From positions 248,001 through 312,000 of the forward strand of contig NZ_JBHRTR010000031.1 of assembly GCF_042646425.1 (NCBI RefSeq): a stretch of DNA of 64,000 bases, written 5' to 3'. The DNA is from Marinibaculum pumilum. GTDB lineage: Bacteria > Pseudomonadota > Alphaproteobacteria > Ferrovibrionales > Ferrovibrionaceae. The notes below the pieces were generated by a model. It was not told the DNA's origin and did no database searches. It saw only the letters and a program-made list of their open reading frames with translations. Positions 9,701 through 16,634 of the stretch are shown in pieces; position 1 is the stretch's first letter, and each line of letters opens with the position of its first letter. Position numbers and translations under genes: made by a program.

Positions 9701-10645
9701 ACGGGCGCGGTCAATCTCGCCGCCGGCACCGGCACCCTGTCGATCGACGCCGCAAGCGTCAGCATCACCGGCACCGTCAACGGCCAGACCGGCAGCCAGG
9801 CCGCGCAGTATGTCAGCTATACCGGCTCCAGCGGCAGCGGCCCCTTCACCATCAACGGGTCGGCCTTCCATACCGTGACCCCCAGCACGCCGGCCCCGTC
9901 GCCGGTGGAGGAGGTGCCGGACGAGGATGACGAGGAGGTGGTCGAGGCCCCTGTCGATGACGGCGGGTCCGGCGCCGGCGATGGCGGTGACGGATCGTCC
10001 GGCGGGGGCTCCGGCGATGCCGGCGGCGGATCGGATCCCGTCGATGGTGGATCGGGCGATAGCGGCGCGGGTGATGGCGACAGCGGCGACCCCGGCGCGG
10101 GCGAGACTGTGGCCGATGCCACCGGGACGGAGACAGGCGATGGGGAGACCCTCGCCGATGCCGAGAAGGCCGCCGCAGGCTTCGATTCCGCCGAGGTGGA
10201 GGCGGTGGAGGCGAGTGCCCAGGTCTCCGGCACTATCGATGAGGTCGTGGCGGCCAACACCGTGACCCAGAACCTGACCGACGCCGCGCTGGACACTGCG
10301 ACCGGCCTGTCCGGCAGTGCCGATGCGGAGGCCGGCGATGGCGGCGACGGGGAAGGGGGGTCGGACAGCGAAGGCAGCGGCCGGCAGAGCGCCCTGCAGG
10401 AGCAGGAGCCGTTCGAGGAGGGCGAGGAGGCCCAGGACGAGGAGCAGGCCGCCGATGACGAGGAGACGGCCCGCCAGGACGACGAGGGCGAGCCCGAGGA
10501 AGACGAGGAGGAGCAGGCCCCCCGCAGGCAGGAGAAGGGCTATGCCTCCAACCGCTATGTCGAGGTGGTCGATGTCGAGGAAGCCGCGGAGAGTCAGGAC
10601 GCGGATGACGGCGGTGCCGGGCTGGGCGCCGGCTGTGCCTGCTGA
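3725..10645 (+). CDS. TpsA-family exoprotein (filamentous hemagglutinin-like) with FG-GAP repeats
   Basis: About 2306 residues. A long N-terminal signal region ends near residue 67 (AAPAAAN), followed by a two-partner secretion domain: LRIDQGSQNAIVNWKRFDI, IHQPNASSAILNRVTG and the NPNG motif at about residue 151. A glycine-rich beta-helix-like region follows, then twelve FG-GAP repeats (about residues 634-1456), a Ser/Thr/Ala/Asn-rich region, and a strongly acidic Asp/Glu/Gly tail from about residue 2060. The last residues are GLGAGCAC, with two cysteines. Family members are exported across the outer membrane by a TpsB (FhaC-like) porin; none is in this window. Start 3725 is preferred; 3755 is possible. 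Likely role: large surface or released adhesin. The domain order is clear; the ligand is unknown. Confidence 0.88.
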   Translation: MDVYRARIGSMGSHRRSLLGATALSAIGPAAQVACLRALRGPVACRSVLGLPVVGLAAVLIAAPAAANPEGGVVVGGQVAISTPDARTLRIDQGSQNAIVNWKRFDIAPGEAVEIHQPNASSAILNRVTGSTEASRLLGRLTANGQVMLVNPNGVMIGRDAVIDVGALVATTADIPDADFMAGGRAFSISGNPDAAVTNAGTINVREGGLVALVAPGVENSGVITARLGRVAMASGDTVTLDFYGDGLLEVAADSSLLREVVDADGNPLDVAVSNRGTIRADGGQVWLTAASGARILETAVNVQGLVQADTVAEQNGEIVLTAGDSGGVEIIGTVNARGTGTGGDGGRVQVAGRRIIQRGPVDVSGTDEGSGGSVSFDAAGMVAVGNRVSAGGGQGGDIRVAARTLSSAGRLDSTGAAGVGGSIDIAAGGSVIETASALVDASGTTDGGAIRVVAARQVTTSGTLLAEGGSGRGGRIDMTAPAVKLLSPRLSVAGAGGGGGLRIGGEFQGGKHLEVDELANASTVVATDATRLSAAATGADGDGGTAIIWSDQETVFLGEIDVRPGSVGGNGGLAEISSAGLLTWRGQVATGRGDRAGQVLLDPKNITIAAPTYSQYSLILGYNYTDLLPQEQVSTGDQFGTSVSLSGQRLVAGAPGDDGVDDTTTDAGAVYMFYFADTAFSGGILQGVIGKGYTGGNNVDVSQLEAGDEFGSAVSLGSTTLLVGAPNDDGAAGSAADNYGAVYSFSFSTASLTAGSLVGRLGHGYSGTNDLDMSAILDTGDYFGQGAALSGTSFAVGAPGDAGSLDALAGAGAVYTFTSGTGLTSPVQQSVIGHGYSGGKNLDPSIQLGDGFGYSVALDGTRMAAGAIGDDGSGDGITDAGAVYLLTFSDTAFSTPIQGGTVGVGYIGGNDVNISLDSNDRLGKAVGLGTLSLYVGAPEDDGSGGSGSSNYGAVYKIDFSDAAMNGGTLYGTAGRNYIGANDVDVSLTSSAFFGRALGVDGSRWAAGEPGNTGASNPVTNAGAVRLFTGFGSTSLAGTVGRNYAGTKDIDVSRLPAQADAFGSAVALYDQQLAVGAPMDDGAGDPGSTGNAGAVYLFKFSDSSFSGGALKGIMGSGYVGGSNVDVTALSAADNFGAAVSLEGTKLAVGAPGDDGAADSVTNAGAVYLYTFTDANFSGATQAHLLQADSGGTLTAGDSLEANDEFGSAVSLNADRLAVGTPGDDGSGNVAADVGAVRLYSVPAALTGATLIGKIGAGYSGGSDIDPDGLSAGDGLGSAVALESTRLAVGAPLAKTATDTGSEVGAVHLYTFSSSTLVSGSQVGIVGSGDYSAFGQTVNVALGSGDKFGSGVAINDEWLAVGAPGDDGASNTVTDAGAAYYFEFADQAFTSPAQKAVFGNGYTGGANLNVGVESGDLFGAAVSLNGDRLAVGASNDDGSGNLATGSGAVYLFAVGNGSASNQYFASNPSGSVTLSSAALADLLATPQDVVLQASNDITLSDAITVNNAAGDGGNLYLAAGRSIQLNNSVTTDNGNFYARANASASDGVVDAQRDAGAATLTMVDGYSINAGTGEVRLEIADGAGNTNTTSGNLTVSQITAGDVYISNDGTTAGSDVLNAGSTPTITANSVAFSATSGKIGDAGFPMNVSAGKLEAAASGNIDLKSFTAVQIGGVALGSLDGISAGGTLALDASGQISQTEKVYSTGGASFSSGGAPIVLDHAGNDFTAALALSSTSGAVTVRDANALSLASSTVNGTFTVTAGGAITQSAALTVNAPSSFTTTAGDITLSNTGNTFGSTMTLTTATGGNATVDAGSGITLGTVDVGGNLQVSGSGPATLTQDVTAVGNAVFPNGIIASSDLDVVSETGYISVNTVSHGTNNLLLAADTMFLDGNWSGTGTRTIKPYSANRDVAIAPAATPTNALEITMAEVARLENDSPSMVTIGRRDGSSTMNTGTWSFNDPLTLLGNTINLSSSTLTKSAGALTLGANGAVTGAVNLAAGTGTLSIDAASVSITGTVNGQTGSQAAQYVSYTGSSGSGPFTINGSAFHTVTPSTPAPSPVEEVPDEDDEEVVEAPVDDGGSGAGDGGDGSSGGGSGDAGGGSDPVDGGSGDSGAGDGDSGDPGAGETVADATGTETGDGETLADAEKAAAGFDSAEVEAVEASAQVSGTIDEVVAANTVTQNLTDAALDTATGLSGSADAEAGDGGDGEGGSDSEGSGRQSALQEQEPFEEGEEAQDEEQAADDEETARQDDEGEPEEDEEEQAPRRQEKGYASNRYVEVVDVEEAAESQDADDGGAGLGAGCAC
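5626..8095 (+). repeat. twelve FG-GAP / integrin-alpha-type repeats inside the TpsA-like gene
   Basis: Twelve units of about 69-73 residues (about 210 bases) run head to tail. Each has the pattern GDxFGxxVxL....LAVGAPGDDG....(T/N)DAGAVYxFxF, for example GDQFGTSVSLSGQRLVAGAP and ADNFGAAVSLEGTKLAVGAP. Between cores, most carry a linker such as GxGYxGGxNVDVS. The integrin-like DxxG calcium-loop equivalents (GDDG, NDDG, MDDG) are mostly kept; repeats 6 and 10 are most degraded. In integrins and related lectins seven such units close a beta-propeller, so twelve is not a simple multiple. Confidence 0.9.
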
Positions 10646-10784
10646 TTGGACGATGCGGCCGCCGGTCGGCAAAGGCTGAGCTTCCGGACCCCGGTTTGTG
10701 CTATGGCAGATGGCGAGCGCCGGCACAGGCGAAACAGCACCGGCGGCCACGAGACCGCCGCAGCAGGGGAGGGGGTTCAGAACC

Positions 10785-11555
10785 ATGGAATTCTGCAAGA
10801 CGGAGCGCGACGGCCGCATCCTGACCGTGACCATCAACCGCCCGGAGCGCATGAACGCGGTGCATCCGCCGCTCGGCTTCGAGCTCGACCGGGTCTTCAC
10901 CGAGTTTCGCGACGATCCGGACCTCTGGGTCTGCATCCTCACCGGTGCCGGCGACAAGGCCTTCTCCGCCGGCAATGACCTGAAGTACCAGGCCGAGGGC
11001 AATGTCATGGCCTGGCCGACCACCGGCTTCGGCGGCCTGACCGCCCGCTTCGACATCGAGAAGCCGCTGATCGCCGCCTGCAACGGACTGGCGATGGGCG
11101 GCGGCTTCGAGATGGCGCTGGCCTGCGACATCATCATCGCCGCGGAATCCGCCCGCTTCGCCCTGCCGGAGCCCAAGGTCGGTCTGGCGGCGCTGGGCGG
11201 CGGGCTGCACCGCCTGCCGCGGATGATCGGCCTGAAGCAGGCGATGGGCATGATCCTGACCGGCCGCGCCGTTTCGGCCGCCGATGGCCTGGCGATGGGC
11301 TTCGTCACCGACGTGGTGCCCGACGGCGAGGCGCTGCCGGCGGCCCGCAAATGGGCGGAGCAGATCATCGACTGCTCGCCCGTCTCGATCCGCACCTCGA
11401 TGGACGTGGTGCGGCGCAGCCTGGCGCAGCCGAGCCTGGAAGCGGCGGTCCGCGCCAGCTATGACAGCGTGACCCGCCTGCGCGCCAGCGAGGACGCCAA
11501 GGAAGGCCCCCGCGCCTTCGCCGAGAAGCGGAAGCCGAACTGGACCGGCCGCTGA
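10785..11555 (+). CDS. enoyl-CoA hydratase/isomerase family protein (crotonase fold)
   Basis: 256 residues, usual crotonase length. Start at ATG 10785, preceded by GGGGAGGGGG ten bases upstream. Visible family marks: VTINRPERMNAV, FSAGNDLKYQAEG (first oxyanion-hole segment), CNGLAMGGGFEMALACD (second oxyanion hole and CoA site), and FALPEPKVGLAALGGG with a candidate catalytic Glu. The pattern resembles carnitinyl-CoA dehydratase (CaiD)-like hydratases more than FadB. It lies 51 bases before an acyl-CoA carboxylase subunit, so the pair probably acts in short-chain or branched acyl-CoA breakdown in the cytoplasm. The exact substrate cannot be read from the sequence. Confidence 0.88.
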   Translation: MEFCKTERDGRILTVTINRPERMNAVHPPLGFELDRVFTEFRDDPDLWVCILTGAGDKAFSAGNDLKYQAEGNVMAWPTTGFGGLTARFDIEKPLIAACNGLAMGGGFEMALACDIIIAAESARFALPEPKVGLAALGGGLHRLPRMIGLKQAMGMILTGRAVSAADGLAMGFVTDVVPDGEALPAARKWAEQIIDCSPVSIRTSMDVVRRSLAQPSLEAAVRASYDSVTRLRASEDAKEGPRAFAEKRKPNWTGR

Positions 11556-11606
11556 TCCGGCCCCTCCTACACCAGCGACCACCACAGATGACGGAGTGAC
11601 GGCGCC

Positions 11607-13154
11607 ATGGGATGGCAGGCGGCGATCGAGGAACTGCGCGAGCGCGAACGCCAGGCGCAGCAGATGGGCGGGCCGGACAAGGTCAGGCGCCAGCACGACA
11701 ACGGCAAGCTGACGGTCCGGGAACGGATCGACGCGCTGCTCGACAAGGGCAGCTTCCACGAGGTCGGCGCCCTGGCCGGCAAGGCCGAGTATGACGAGGA
11801 CGGCCGCCTGCTGCAGTTCCGGCCGGCCAATTTCGTGATGGGGCGCGGCCGCATCGACGGCCGCCGGGTGATGGTGGGCGGCGACGACTTCACCGTGCGC
11901 GGCGGCGCGGCCGATGCCGCGATCTGGGAAAAGCAGGTGATGGCGGAGCAGTTCGCCAACGAGTACCGGATGCCGATCGTCCGGCTGGTGGACGGCACCG
12001 GCGGCGGCGGTTCGGTGAAGTCGCTGGAGACCGACGGCAAGACCTATGTGCCCCGCAACCCCGGCTGGGACTGGGTGGTGGCGAACATGGGCAAGGTGCC
12101 GGTCGTGGCGCTCGGCCTGGGCTCGGTCGCCGGGCTGGGCGCGGCGCGGATGGCCACCAGCCACTATGCGGTGATGGTGCAGGAGACCTCGCATATGTTC
12201 ATCGCCGGCCCGCCGGTGGTGGCGCGTGCGGGCGAAACCCTGACCAAGGAGGAACTGGGCGGATCCGGCATCCATGTGAAGGCCGGCGCGGTCGACGATC
12301 ACGTGAAGACAGAGGTGGAAGCATTTGAAAAGGCACGGAAATTTCTGTCTTATCTTCCGTCCTCGGTCTACGACCTGCCGCCACGGGCGGAGCCGCAGGA
12401 CGATCCCGGCCGGCGGGAGGAGATGCTGCTCGACGCCGTGCCGCAGGACCGGCGCAAGGTCTACAAGATGCGGCCGATCCTGGAGGCGGTGCTGGACAGC
12501 GGCTCGTTCTTCGAGATCGGCCGCCATTTCGGCAAGTCGGTGATCACCGGCCTGGCGCGGCTGGACGGCTGGCCGGTCGCGGTGCTGGCCTCCGATCCCT
12601 ACCATTACGGCGGCGGCTGGACCGCATCCTCCGCCCAGAAGATCACCCGTTTCGTGGATCTGGCGGAGACCTTCCACCTGCCGGTCGTCCACCTGGTCGA
12701 CTGCCCCGGCTTCCTGATCGGCCTGGAGAGCGAGGAGGCGGCGACCATCCGGCATGGCGCCCGGGCCCTGGCGGCGGTCTACCAGGCGAAAGTGCCCTGG
12801 TGCTCGATCCTGATCCGCAAGGTCTTCGGCGTGGCCGGGGCGGGGCACATGAACCACACCCGGGTGCATTACCGCTATGCCTGGCCGTCCGGCGACTGGG
12901 GCTCCCTGCCGCTGGAGGGCGGCATCGAGGCGGCCTATCGCGCCGACCTGGATGCCGCGGAGGATCGCGATGCCTTGCGGGCGGAGATCGAGACCCGGCT
13001 GAACAAGGTGCGGTCCCCCTTCAGGACGGCCGAGGCCTTCCTGGTGGAGGAGATTATCGACCCGCGGGAGACCCGGCCGCTGCTCTGCGAGTTCGCCAAC
13101 ATGGCGGCGCCGCTGCGGACCGCCGGCCCGACTTCATTTCATATGAGACCTTAA
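11607..13154 (+). CDS. acyl-CoA carboxylase carboxyltransferase (beta) subunit, PccB-like
   Basis: 515 residues, typical of propionyl-/methylcrotonyl-CoA carboxylase beta subunits. Two crotonase-like halves are present: the N half with GKLTVRERIDALLD and the biotin/CoA-site region DGTGGGGSVKSLE, the C half with HYGGGWTASSAQKITRFVDL and VDCPGFLIGLESE. GGAG lies 12 bases before the ATG. The biotin-carboxylase/carrier subunit is not in the window. It is probably co-transcribed with the preceding hydratase. The last seven residues (TSFHMRP) use A/T-ending codons, including AGA, that neighbours avoid, because the gene runs into an AT-rich island. A second softer patch lies at about 12305-12360 (KTEVEAFEKARKFLSYLP). 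Confidence 0.88.
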   Translation: MGWQAAIEELRERERQAQQMGGPDKVRRQHDNGKLTVRERIDALLDKGSFHEVGALAGKAEYDEDGRLLQFRPANFVMGRGRIDGRRVMVGGDDFTVRGGAADAAIWEKQVMAEQFANEYRMPIVRLVDGTGGGGSVKSLETDGKTYVPRNPGWDWVVANMGKVPVVALGLGSVAGLGAARMATSHYAVMVQETSHMFIAGPPVVARAGETLTKEELGGSGIHVKAGAVDDHVKTEVEAFEKARKFLSYLPSSVYDLPPRAEPQDDPGRREEMLLDAVPQDRRKVYKMRPILEAVLDSGSFFEIGRHFGKSVITGLARLDGWPVAVLASDPYHYGGGWTASSAQKITRFVDLAETFHLPVVHLVDCPGFLIGLESEEAATIRHGARALAAVYQAKVPWCSILIRKVFGVAGAGHMNHTRVHYRYAWPSGDWGSLPLEGGIEAAYRADLDAAEDRDALRAEIETRLNKVRSPFRTAEAFLVEEIIDPRETRPLLCEFANMAAPLRTAGPTSFHMRP

Positions 13155-13200
13155 GGACGCTTTATAAATTATTTTAAAATAAGAGTTTTCATCATTTTAG
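13128..13200. promoter_or_regulatory. AT-rich island after the carboxylase gene
   Basis: From 13151 to 13200 about three quarters of the bases are A or T ('tttataaattattttaaaataagag' and 'ttttcatcattttag'), in a chromosome near 70% GC. The drop begins exactly around the carboxylase stop. It could hold a promoter (TTTATAAATTATTTTAAAAT offers several -10-like boxes), an A/T-tract bound by nucleoid proteins, or a protein-dependent terminator. No stable GC hairpin followed by a T-run is seen, so a classical terminator is unlikely. Confidence 0.5.
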
Positions 13201-13534
13201 ATGCCGCTCGGCCCGGATCGGCGGGAAAACCGCGATTCGGACCCGGCGGGACGTTTTCTAGCAGGGCCGGCGCAGACCGCGGGCCTGTCCGGGCGCGACC
13301 CGCAGGCGGCTGCCGGCGGCGCCGGGAAACATCCGCAGTGCCGCTACTTGCGGCGCGAAGCTCAGTTATCGCCCTCCGCCGCAGACGTTGCGCGGGGCGC
13401 CGGCTTTTCGCGCTGCCTGCGGCATGGCGTATGCTTTTGCGGCATGTGACCCGGTTGGCGCCGGCAGGCGAGTCCGTCCCGTCCGGCGCAGTGTCGGGTC
13501 ACGGCTAGCGGCTCAACTGGAGGCGGGTGGAGCG
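13201..13534 (+). other. non-coding stretch upstream of the disordered protein gene
   Basis: 334 bases of GC-rich sequence with no gene I can support. A frame open from 13201 (82 residues) and an upstream extension of the next gene from 13388 both have shadow-like Arg/Ala/Gly composition and no ribosome binding site. It probably serves as leader for the next gene, transcribed from the AT-rich island. Confidence 0.4.
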
Positions 13535-14254
13535 ATGTCGAACCGGGCTCTGAGGATCGACGAAGGTCAGTTCGAACTGCCGGGCATGGATGCCGAAGCA
13601 GGCGAGGGATCTTCGTCCGGCAAGGAACCGGGCGCAGTGATCGATCCGCAAGGTGCGCCGGCCGCCGCCGACGCGTCTGTCGGTGAGGCGATGGCCGAGC
13701 CGCCCACCATGGCCGGGCAGGCGGCGCCGGGCGGCCAGCCGGTCGCGGATCTGGGCCCGGTCGGCGTCCTGGCGGGCGAGGAGGCAATGGTCCGCGCCTT
13801 CAACCAGCTCCGTGCCGCCGTCCGCGACGCTTCCGGCCGGGACAGCCTGGCCGGAAGCGGGGATGAAGCGCCGTTGGCCGAAACGCGGACCGAAGAGATG
13901 CCGGCGCCCGGGATCCCGGCCGCTTCCGGCGGCGCGCCCGCTGCAGAGGCCGGGCCGGGGCCGGAAAGCCTGTCGGCGGAACGGCCGCAGTCCCTGCGCG
14001 AGGATGCCCTGTTCACCTTCGGGCCTGGCGGCGGCCGGGTCTTTCTGTCCGGCGGTGCCGGCTGGACCGATGTCGTCCGCCTGCAGGGGGTTCATACGCC
14101 GCCCGACGGCCAGCTCTGGAATCTTGATCTCCAGGCGGGTACAGCAACGGAGGTCGACGGCGCGATCCTGCTGTCGGAGGATGCTGCCGGCGTGGTCCGG
14201 CTTTCCGATGGCGCCGAACTGGTCTTCTCGGGGATCGAACGCATCGAGTGGTAG
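13535..14254 (+). CDS. disordered protein with adhesin-type C-terminal domain
   Basis: 239 residues. Start 13535 is chosen for its GGTGGAGCG just upstream; the in-frame start at 13388 lacks one. Residues about 1-155 are low-complexity (Ala, Gly, Pro, Glu), without a signal peptide. The last about 80 residues form a compact domain: GGGRVFLSGGAGWTDVVRLQ, WNLDLQAGTA, and a final IERIEW. That ending is the one normally found at the C-terminus of giant VCBS/RTX repeat proteins of alphaproteobacteria, where it adjoins the type I secretion signal. Here it stands alone on a short protein. It may be a small type I substrate or a cast-off adhesin terminus. Function unknown. Confidence 0.75.
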   Translation: MSNRALRIDEGQFELPGMDAEAGEGSSSGKEPGAVIDPQGAPAAADASVGEAMAEPPTMAGQAAPGGQPVADLGPVGVLAGEEAMVRAFNQLRAAVRDASGRDSLAGSGDEAPLAETRTEEMPAPGIPAASGGAPAAEAGPGPESLSAERPQSLREDALFTFGPGGGRVFLSGGAGWTDVVRLQGVHTPPDGQLWNLDLQAGTATEVDGAILLSEDAAGVVRLSDGAELVFSGIERIEW

Positions 14255-14338
14255 ACGCCGCAGGCGCGCGGCTCCCGGACGGAACGGCGGGCCGGGCGGC
14301 GCGACAGGAACTGGGTCACGGATCTTCGGGGAATTTCT

Positions 14339-14986
14339 ATGTCGGACAGGAGCCAACGCGGCCACTTGACCGTGGTCTCGCACCCGCTGGTGCAGCACAA
14401 GCTGACCCTGCTGCGTCGCCGCGAGACCTCGACGGCGAGTTTCCGGCAGCTTGTCCGCGAACTCAGCCTGCTGCTGGCCTACGAGGTGACCCGCGAGCTC
14501 GAGCTGACGATGGAGGAGATCGAGACGCCGGTCGCGCCGATGGTCGCGCCGGTCCTGGCGGGCAAGAAGCTCTGCTTCATTTCCATCCTGCGCGCCGGCA
14601 ATGGCATTCTGGACGGGATGCTCGACCTGGTCCCCTCGGCGCGGGTCGGGCATGTCGGCCTGTGGCGGGACCCCAAGACCCTGAAGCCGGTCGAATACTA
14701 CTTCAAGGTGCCCAGCGACCTGTCGGACCGGCTCTGCATCGTTGTCGACCCGATGCTGGCGACCGGCAATTCCGCCGCTGCGGCGATCGCGAAGCTGAAG
14801 GAGGCCGGCGCCAGCCGCCTGCGCTTCGTCTGCCTGCTGGCCGCCCCGGAAGGCGTCGCCGTGATGAAGGAAAACTGCCCGGAAGTGCCGATCTTCACCG
14901 CAGCCCTCGACCAGCGGCTGAACGACCACGGCTATATCGTGCCGGGCCTGGGCGATGCCGGGGACCGCATCTACGGCACGCGCTGA
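14339..14986 (+). CDS. upp: uracil phosphoribosyltransferase
   Basis: 215 residues, standard length for Upp, which makes UMP from uracil and PRPP in pyrimidine salvage. The PRPP-binding loop is intact: CIVVDPMLATGNSAAAA (DPMLATGNS). Also conserved are SILRAGNGILDGML in the front half and the C-terminal PGLGDAGDRIYGT. A GGGGAA ribosome binding site lies 7-12 bases before ATG 14339. A short hairpin (ggccgc/gcggcc, 15001-15019) sits between this gene and the next one on the same strand. No uracil permease is next to it. Confidence 0.97.
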   Translation: MSDRSQRGHLTVVSHPLVQHKLTLLRRRETSTASFRQLVRELSLLLAYEVTRELELTMEEIETPVAPMVAPVLAGKKLCFISILRAGNGILDGMLDLVPSARVGHVGLWRDPKTLKPVEYYFKVPSDLSDRLCIVVDPMLATGNSAAAAIAKLKEAGASRLRFVCLLAAPEGVAVMKENCPEVPIFTAALDQRLNDHGYIVPGLGDAGDRIYGTR

Positions 14987-15031
14987 GCAGGGCGATCATA
15001 GGGCCGCCAGCGTTGCGGCCGGAGGATCGGG

Positions 15032-15922
15032 ATGACCGGCGCCGACCTGCATGACTATCCGGTCGACCCTGTCGGCTATGGCTGCTCCCGTCCGGATCCG
15101 GCATGGCCGGCCGGCAGCGGGCTGGCGGTACAGCTGTCGATCGTCGTTCCCGATGCAGCCCCTGATGCCGCCCCCGACAGTGTCAGGGGCGCAGCTGAGG
15201 CCGCCTCGCACGGCGTGGCGGCCGCCACCGACAGCCCGGAGCGAGGCTTCGAACGGGCGCGCCGGGCCGGCGTGCGCCGCCGGCGCAGCACCGGGTATGG
15301 CAGCCGGGTGGGCATCCATCGCCTGCGTCAATTGCTGCGCCAGCACCACCTTCCGGCCACCTGGTTCCTGGCCCCGAGCCTTGCGGAACGCCTGCCGGCC
15401 TTCGCCGCCGGCCTTGTCGCCGATGGCCAGGAGGTGGCGTTGCTGGGCAGCGCCGCCGATCTGGCGGGCGGACAGGCGGCGATCGGACGGCTGCGCGACC
15501 GCCTGGCCAGGGTGACCGGGACGGCGCCGGTCGGCTGGCGCTCCCTGTCCCGCCACCCGGACGGCCGCAAGACCCTGGTTGCGGCCGGCGGCTTTCTCTA
15601 TGACACGGATGCCGCCGACGACGATCTGCCCTACTGGCAGCTTGCCGCGGGCAGGCCGCTGCTGGTCCTGCCGGCAACGCCGCTGGCGGGGCGCGGTGCG
15701 GCCGCTATGGCGCGCGCCCTGGCGCGGGGCAGGGCGGAAGCGCCGGCCCGTCCGCAATGCCTGCGGCTGGAGGTCGATCCCGACCGGTTGGGCCGGCCGG
15801 ACGAGGCCGAGGCGTTCGCGGCGATGCTTGCAGAGCTGGCTTCCGGCCCCGATCTTTGGGTCGCCACCGCCGCCGCAATGGCCCGTCATTGGGGCGACCG
15901 GTTTCCGTTCACCTGGGATTGA
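15032..15922 (+). CDS. PuuE-like polysaccharide deacetylase, catalytic residues lost
   Basis: 296 residues resembling the PuuE/allantoinase-like branch of the deacetylase family, which opens with a DxPRDxxGYG motif; here HDYPVDPVGYG, then YGSRVGIHRLRQLL, GWRSLSRHPDGRKTLVAAGG and FLYDTDAADDDLPYWQL in the family order. However, the block that should read like EI(C/A)SHGYRW is EVALLGSAADLA, and the late LHCR block reads LEVDPD, so the histidines expected in the active site are gone. The front is also shortened. GGAGGATCGGG precedes the ATG. Either a pseudoenzyme or a protein with a different role. It begins a same-strand run with the next two genes. Confidence 0.72.
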   Translation: MTGADLHDYPVDPVGYGCSRPDPAWPAGSGLAVQLSIVVPDAAPDAAPDSVRGAAEAASHGVAAATDSPERGFERARRAGVRRRRSTGYGSRVGIHRLRQLLRQHHLPATWFLAPSLAERLPAFAAGLVADGQEVALLGSAADLAGGQAAIGRLRDRLARVTGTAPVGWRSLSRHPDGRKTLVAAGGFLYDTDAADDDLPYWQLAAGRPLLVLPATPLAGRGAAAMARALARGRAEAPARPQCLRLEVDPDRLGRPDEAEAFAAMLAELASGPDLWVATAAAMARHWGDRFPFTWD

Positions 15923-16004
15923 GCCGGGCCACCACGGCCCTGGTTGCGGGCATGAGGCAGGCATGGGGGCCCGAACCTGTCGGACGGTATCATTGGGGAG
16001 AACA

Positions 16005-16634
16005 TTGGCTGCGGATCAGGCATGGCAGGAGAGGGACGATCCCGCGGGACTTCATGCCCTGCTTCAGGAGATCGAGGGCTGCCGGATCTGCGCCGGATCC
16101 CTCGGCCATCCGCCGCGGCCGGTGCTGCGGCTGCGACCGCGGGCGCGCATCCTGATCTGCGGCCAGGCACCGGGCACCCGGGTGCATGAGACCGGCATCC
16201 CCTTCAACGACCCCTCCGGCGACCGGCTGCGGGACTGGCTCGATGTCGATCGGGACACCTTCTACGATGCCGGCCGCATCGCCATCCTGCCGATGGGATT
16301 CTGCTTTCCGGGCCAGGATGCGCGGGGCGGCGACCTGCCGCCCCGGCGGGAATGCGCACCAGCCTGGCGGGAGCGCCTGTCGCCCTGGCTGGCGCAGGTC
16401 CGCCTGACCCTGCTGATCGGCCAGTATGCCCAGGCATGGTATCTGGGCCGCCGCCGCCGGCAGAGCCTGACGGAGACCGTGCGTCACTGGCGCGACTATC
16501 TGCCGGATTTCCTGCCGCTGCCGCATCCGAGCTGGCGCAACAATGCCTGGCTGCGCCGGCACGGCTGGTTCGCGGCCGAAGTGCTGCCGGAGCTGCGCCG
16601 CCGTGTCGGCCTGCTGCTGGAGGAGGCCGCATGA
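16005..16634 (+). CDS. uracil-DNA glycosylase family protein, probable TTG start
   Basis: 209 residues if read from TTG 16005, which has GGGGAG five bases upstream (15995-16000); ATG 15963 in the same frame has no such site. The protein begins AADQAWQERDDPAGLHALL, then a CxxC-like EIEGCRICAG, the glycosylase motif ILICGQAPGTRVHETGIPFN, DPSGDRLRDWL, and a late LPLPHPSWRNNAWL carrying the HPS catalytic-type motif. This fits the COG1573-related uracil-DNA glycosylase superfamily. In family 4 enzymes four cysteines hold an iron-sulphur cluster; here only the first pair is obvious. The stop overlaps the next start by ATGA. Confidence 0.82.
   Translation: MAADQAWQERDDPAGLHALLQEIEGCRICAGSLGHPPRPVLRLRPRARILICGQAPGTRVHETGIPFNDPSGDRLRDWLDVDRDTFYDAGRIAILPMGFCFPGQDARGGDLPPRRECAPAWRERLSPWLAQVRLTLLIGQYAQAWYLGRRRRQSLTETVRHWRDYLPDFLPLPHPSWRNNAWLRRHGWFAAEVLPELRRRVGLLLEEAA

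Noticed and set aside
3674..11395. 2573-residue open frame on the minus strand opposite the TpsA-like gene
   Set aside because: It is a codon-position shadow: repetitive Ala/Gly/Arg/Asp/Val composition mirroring the FG-GAP repeats, no domain, no ribosome binding site, and it runs through the hydratase gene too.
10701..12869. 722-residue minus-strand frame opposite the hydratase and carboxylase
   Set aside because: Shadow composition; both plus-strand genes have clear family motifs and ribosome binding sites.
13201..13449. 82-residue frame just after the AT-rich island
   Set aside because: No ribosome binding site, shadow-like composition, no recognisable motif; kept as non-coding.
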